DNA of 7,302 nucleotides from an uncultured Collinsella sp. Lineage in GTDB: Bacteria > Actinomycetota > Coriobacteriia > Coriobacteriales > Coriobacteriaceae. The notes beneath the pieces were generated by a model. The model searched no databases and was not told where the DNA came from. It worked only from the letters and a program-made list of their open reading frames with translations. Numbering within the stretch: position 1 is the first letter of the stretch; each line of letters starts with the position of its first letter. The translations under genes and the position numbers were made by a program. The stretch covers positions 1 through 7,302 of the forward strand of contig UQTD01000079.1 of NCBI GenBank assembly GCA_900543845.1, in the 5' to 3' direction. This document shows positions 5,005-7,302 of the stretch, piece after piece.

Positions 5005-7302
5005 TACTCGGTACGGGCAACCTGGTCGATGCGGTAACCCTCGATCTGGTCGCCGGGCTTGATGTCCTGGAAGTTCTCCAGGCCAATGCCGCCCTCGGAA
5101 CCGCTCTTGAGGCTCTTGGCCTCGTCCTTGTAGTGGCGCATCGAGGCAATCTTGCCGTTGAAGACCACGATGCCGTCGCGCACCAGGCGCACGGAATCGG
5201 TCGCGGCGATCTCGCCCTCCTCGACGCGGACACCGGCGGCGATACCGACTTTGGGCACCTTGAAGGTGTCCAGGACGGTCGCGGTACCCGTGGAGACCTC
5301 GACCTCGGTGGGCTTGAGCATGCCGATGCGGGCAGCGTCGAGCTCCTCGAGGCACTTGTAGATAACGTCGTAGCAACGGATCTCGACGCCCTCGCGCTCG
5401 GCGGCGGAGCGGGCCTTGCCGTCGGGACGCACGCCAAAGCCGATGATGATGGCGTTGGAGGCGTCGGCCAGGACGACGTCGGTCTCGTTGATGGCACCGA
5501 CGGCGGAGTGGATCGTGTTGATGCGGACCTCGGACTGATCCATCTTGTCGAGCGAGTCCTGAAGGGCCTCGATGGAGCCCTGGACGTCGGCCTTGATGAT
5601 CAGGTTGAGCTCCTTGACCTCGGCGTCGGCGATGGTCTCGAAGAGGTTCTCGAGCGTGACGTGCTTCACGCGGCTCTGCTCCTCGATACGGGCCTTGAGC
5701 GAACGCTCATCGGCCAGGGCGCGAGCCTCGCGCTCGTCCTCGAACACACGGAACTCGTCGCCGGCGTTGGGCACGGACTGCAGGCCCAGGATCTCGACGG
5801 CGTCGGAGGGGCCAGCCTCGGTGACGGCGTTGCCCTTGGGGTCGAGCATGGCGCGGACGCGGCCGTAGGTAAGGCCGGCGACCAGCGTATCGCCCACGTG
5901 CAGGGTACCGCGGGTCACGAGAACCGTGGCAACAGAACCGCGGCCCTTGTCGAGCTTAGCCTCGAGGACGTTACCGGAGGCAAAGGTGTCGGGGTTGGCC
6001 TTGAGCTCGAGCACGTCGGCCTGGAGCAGCACGGTCTCGAGCAGGTCGTCGATACCGATCTTCTGCTTGGCCGAGATGTTGACGAACATGTTCTGTCCGC
6101 CCCACTCCTCGGGGATGATGCCGTACTCGGTGAGCTCCTGGCGCACGCGGTCGGGGTTGGCGCCCGGCTTATCGATCTTGTTGACGGCGACGACGATGGG
6201 TACGCCGGCGGCCTTGGCGTGGTTGATCGACTCGATGGTCTGAGGCATGACGCCGTCGTCGGCAGCCACGATCAGGATGACGATGTCGGTCACCTTTGCG
6301 CCGCGGGCACGCATAGCCGTAAAGGTGGCGTGGCCCGGGGTATCGATGAAGGTGATCTTGCGATCGTTGATCATGACCTGCGAAGCGCCGATGGCCTGAG
6401 TGATGCCGCCCGCCTCGCCGGCAGCGACACCGGTGTGACGGATGGCGTCGAGCAGGCTCGTCTTGCCGTGGTCGACGTGACCCATGACGGTGACGACCGG
6501 GGCGCGGGGCTTAAGGTCGGCGGGATCGTCGTAGAACGAGAAGGTATTCTCCTCCTCGGGGGTGATGATCTTAATCTGACGGCCCAGGTCGTCGGCAACG
6601 AGCTCGACGAGGTCATCGGACATGGACTGCGTCATCGTGAGCGGCGTGCCCAGCAGGAACAGGCGCTTGATGATGTCGTTGGCCGGAACGTCGAGCGCCT
6701 CGGCGAGCTCCTGGACGGTAACGCCCTGGGAGACCTTGATGGCGTCGAGCTCCTCGGGGTTCACGCCCTGGGCCAGCGCCTCCTCAATCTTGCGCTCCTC
6801 CTGAGCCTTAGCAGCCTCGCGCTCGCGCTTCTCCTTGCGCTTCTTGCGGCGACCGGTGGACTCGCGAGAGGCCTCCTCGACGGCGGCGCGGGCCTCCTCG
6901 AGCACCTTCTCGCGGCTGTACTCCTCGGCCTCACGAGCCATGCGGCTGTAGTGGTCCTCATCGTTGCCGTGACCGCCCTTGCGCTTCTTGCCCTTGCCCT
7001 GTTTATCGGGGTTGGGGAAGTCCATGCCGGCAGCGACGTTGTTGCTGGCGTTGGTGCGATGGCTGTGCGGACGGCTCTCGGAGACGTTGCGCTCGGAGTT
7101 GTTGTCGGAGGCGTTGCGATCGTTACGACGGCCACCGCGACGGTCGTTGTTGCCGCCACGACGGTTGCCGCGCTCGGCGGCGCGCTCGGCCTTGGCCTTC
7201 GCCTCGGCGTCCTTCTTCTCCTTGAGAACGGTCTCCTGTGCGGCGATCTGGTCGAGCAGCGAACGGAAGCGCGAACCGGAGTCGGAAGCGGGGACGGCGC
7301 GG
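5004..7302 (-). CDS. infB: Translation initiation factor IF-2 (partial, N-terminus beyond right edge)
   Basis: IF2 is the GTPase that brings fMet-tRNA to the 30S P site and promotes 50S joining. The frame is open to the window edge: 92 codons lie before the Met at 7025, giving 765 residues in view, and the true start is outside. Numbered from that Met, the part before about residue 95 is highly charged and helical. It is preceded by an Arg/Asn/Gly-rich stretch. IF2_N follows (VTVQELAEALDVPANDIIKR, 102-121). The GTPase motifs are G1 GHVDHGKT (182-189), switch I GITQAIGA (207-214), G3 DTPGH (228-232), G4 NKID (282-285) and G5 SAK (318-320). Domain II, the G3-type domain with KADVQGSIEAL (478-488), and the C-terminal tRNA-binding domain with GVRVEEGEI (598-606) and NFQDIKPGD (651-659) complete it. 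Two unusual sites are reported separately: Ala for the usual His in switch I, and several changes in the fMet-tRNA pocket. Codon choice is much more selective than in dnaG, in keeping with high expression. Confidence 0.98.
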   Translation of the reverse strand, partial: RAVPASDSGSRFRSLLDQIAAQETVLKEKKDAEAKAKAERAAERGNRRGGNNDRRGGRRNDRNASDNNSERNVSESRPHSHRTNASNNVAAGMDFPNPDKQGKGKKRKGGHGNDEDHYSRMAREAEEYSREKVLEEARAAVEEASRESTGRRKKRKEKREREAAKAQEERKIEEALAQGVNPEELDAIKVSQGVTVQELAEALDVPANDIIKRLFLLGTPLTMTQSMSDDLVELVADDLGRQIKIITPEEENTFSFYDDPADLKPRAPVVTVMGHVDHGKTSLLDAIRHTGVAAGEAGGITQAIGASQVMINDRKITFIDTPGHATFTAMRARGAKVTDIVILIVAADDGVMPQTIESINHAKAAGVPIVVAVNKIDKPGANPDRVRQELTEYGIIPEEWGGQNMFVNISAKQKIGIDDLLETVLLQADVLELKANPDTFASGNVLEAKLDKGRGSVATVLVTRGTLHVGDTLVAGLTYGRVRAMLDPKGNAVTEAGPSDAVEILGLQSVPNAGDEFRVFEDEREARALADERSLKARIEEQSRVKHVTLENLFETIADAEVKELNLIIKADVQGSIEALQDSLDKMDQSEVRINTIHSAVGAINETDVVLADASNAIIIGFGVRPDGKARSAAEREGVEIRCYDVIYKCLEELDAARIGMLKPTEVEVSTGTATVLDTFKVPKVGIAAGVRVEEGEIAATDSVRLVRDGIVVFNGKIASMRHYKDEAKSLKSGSEGGIGLENFQDIKPGDQIEGYRIDQVARTE

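Noticed and set aside
4993..5376. Upstream extension of the rbfA frame into infB
   Set aside because: The extension is Arg/Gly-rich out-of-frame infB sequence. The RbfA family starts at the MKQTQATRR sequence, which has a good RBS.
7023..7025. ATG at 7025 as the start of infB or of a short IF2 isoform
   Set aside because: The frame is open to the window edge with typical IF2 N-terminal composition, and no Shine-Dalgarno sequence precedes this ATG. An internal isoform start is not supported.
7080..7180. Short DNA repeats (cgacgg / gttgttgcc-like units) as a possible repeat array
   Set aside because: The repetition follows Arg, Gly and Asn codons of the IF2 low-complexity segment. There are no regular unit lengths or spacers, so it is not a CRISPR array or an independent element.

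Overview
The window is one strand of a tightly packed housekeeping operon. Six genes all lie on the minus strand, so transcription runs from the right edge to the left edge: infB (5' end cut by the right edge) - rbfA - DHH/DHHA1 phosphoesterase (nrnA-like) - truB - ribF - dnaG (3' end cut by the left edge). Every gene was identified by motifs read in its translation. No RNA gene, mobile element, CRISPR array or integrase is visible. No gap between genes exceeds 15 bases, so there is no room for a separate promoter or terminator at the junctions.

The DNA is GC-rich with G/C-ending codons. The gene order (IF2, RbfA, DHH phosphoesterase, TruB, RibF and then primase) together with the protein style suggests an actinobacterium of the class Coriobacteriia, and Collinsella or a close relative is my best guess. 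This is recognition from memory, not a database result.

Region by region: 7302-5004 holds most of translation initiation factor IF2, with a basic low-complexity N-terminal part, the IF2_N domain, the GTPase domain and the C-terminal domains. 4992-4582 is ribosome-binding factor A. 4589-3546 is a nanoRNase/pAp phosphatase-type DHH protein. 3530-2598 is the tRNA U55 pseudouridine synthase TruB. 2601-1594 is the bifunctional riboflavin kinase/FAD synthetase. 1601-1 is DNA primase DnaG up to its variable linker, with the helicase-binding C-terminus outside the window.

The first genes serve ribosome start-up, 30S maturation, short-RNA turnover and tRNA modification. The operon then runs through flavin cofactor synthesis into DNA replication. 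The genes are joined by 4- and 8-base overlaps, with Shine-Dalgarno sequences inside the upstream gene, so translational coupling is likely.

I found no undescribed defence or mobile system. The points worth a second look are substitutions at normally conserved positions: the initiator-tRNA pocket and switch region of IF2, the ATP-site motif of RibF, and the conserved Lys of TruB. The continuation of the translation operon into dnaG and a codon-usage contrast along the operon are also worth noting.
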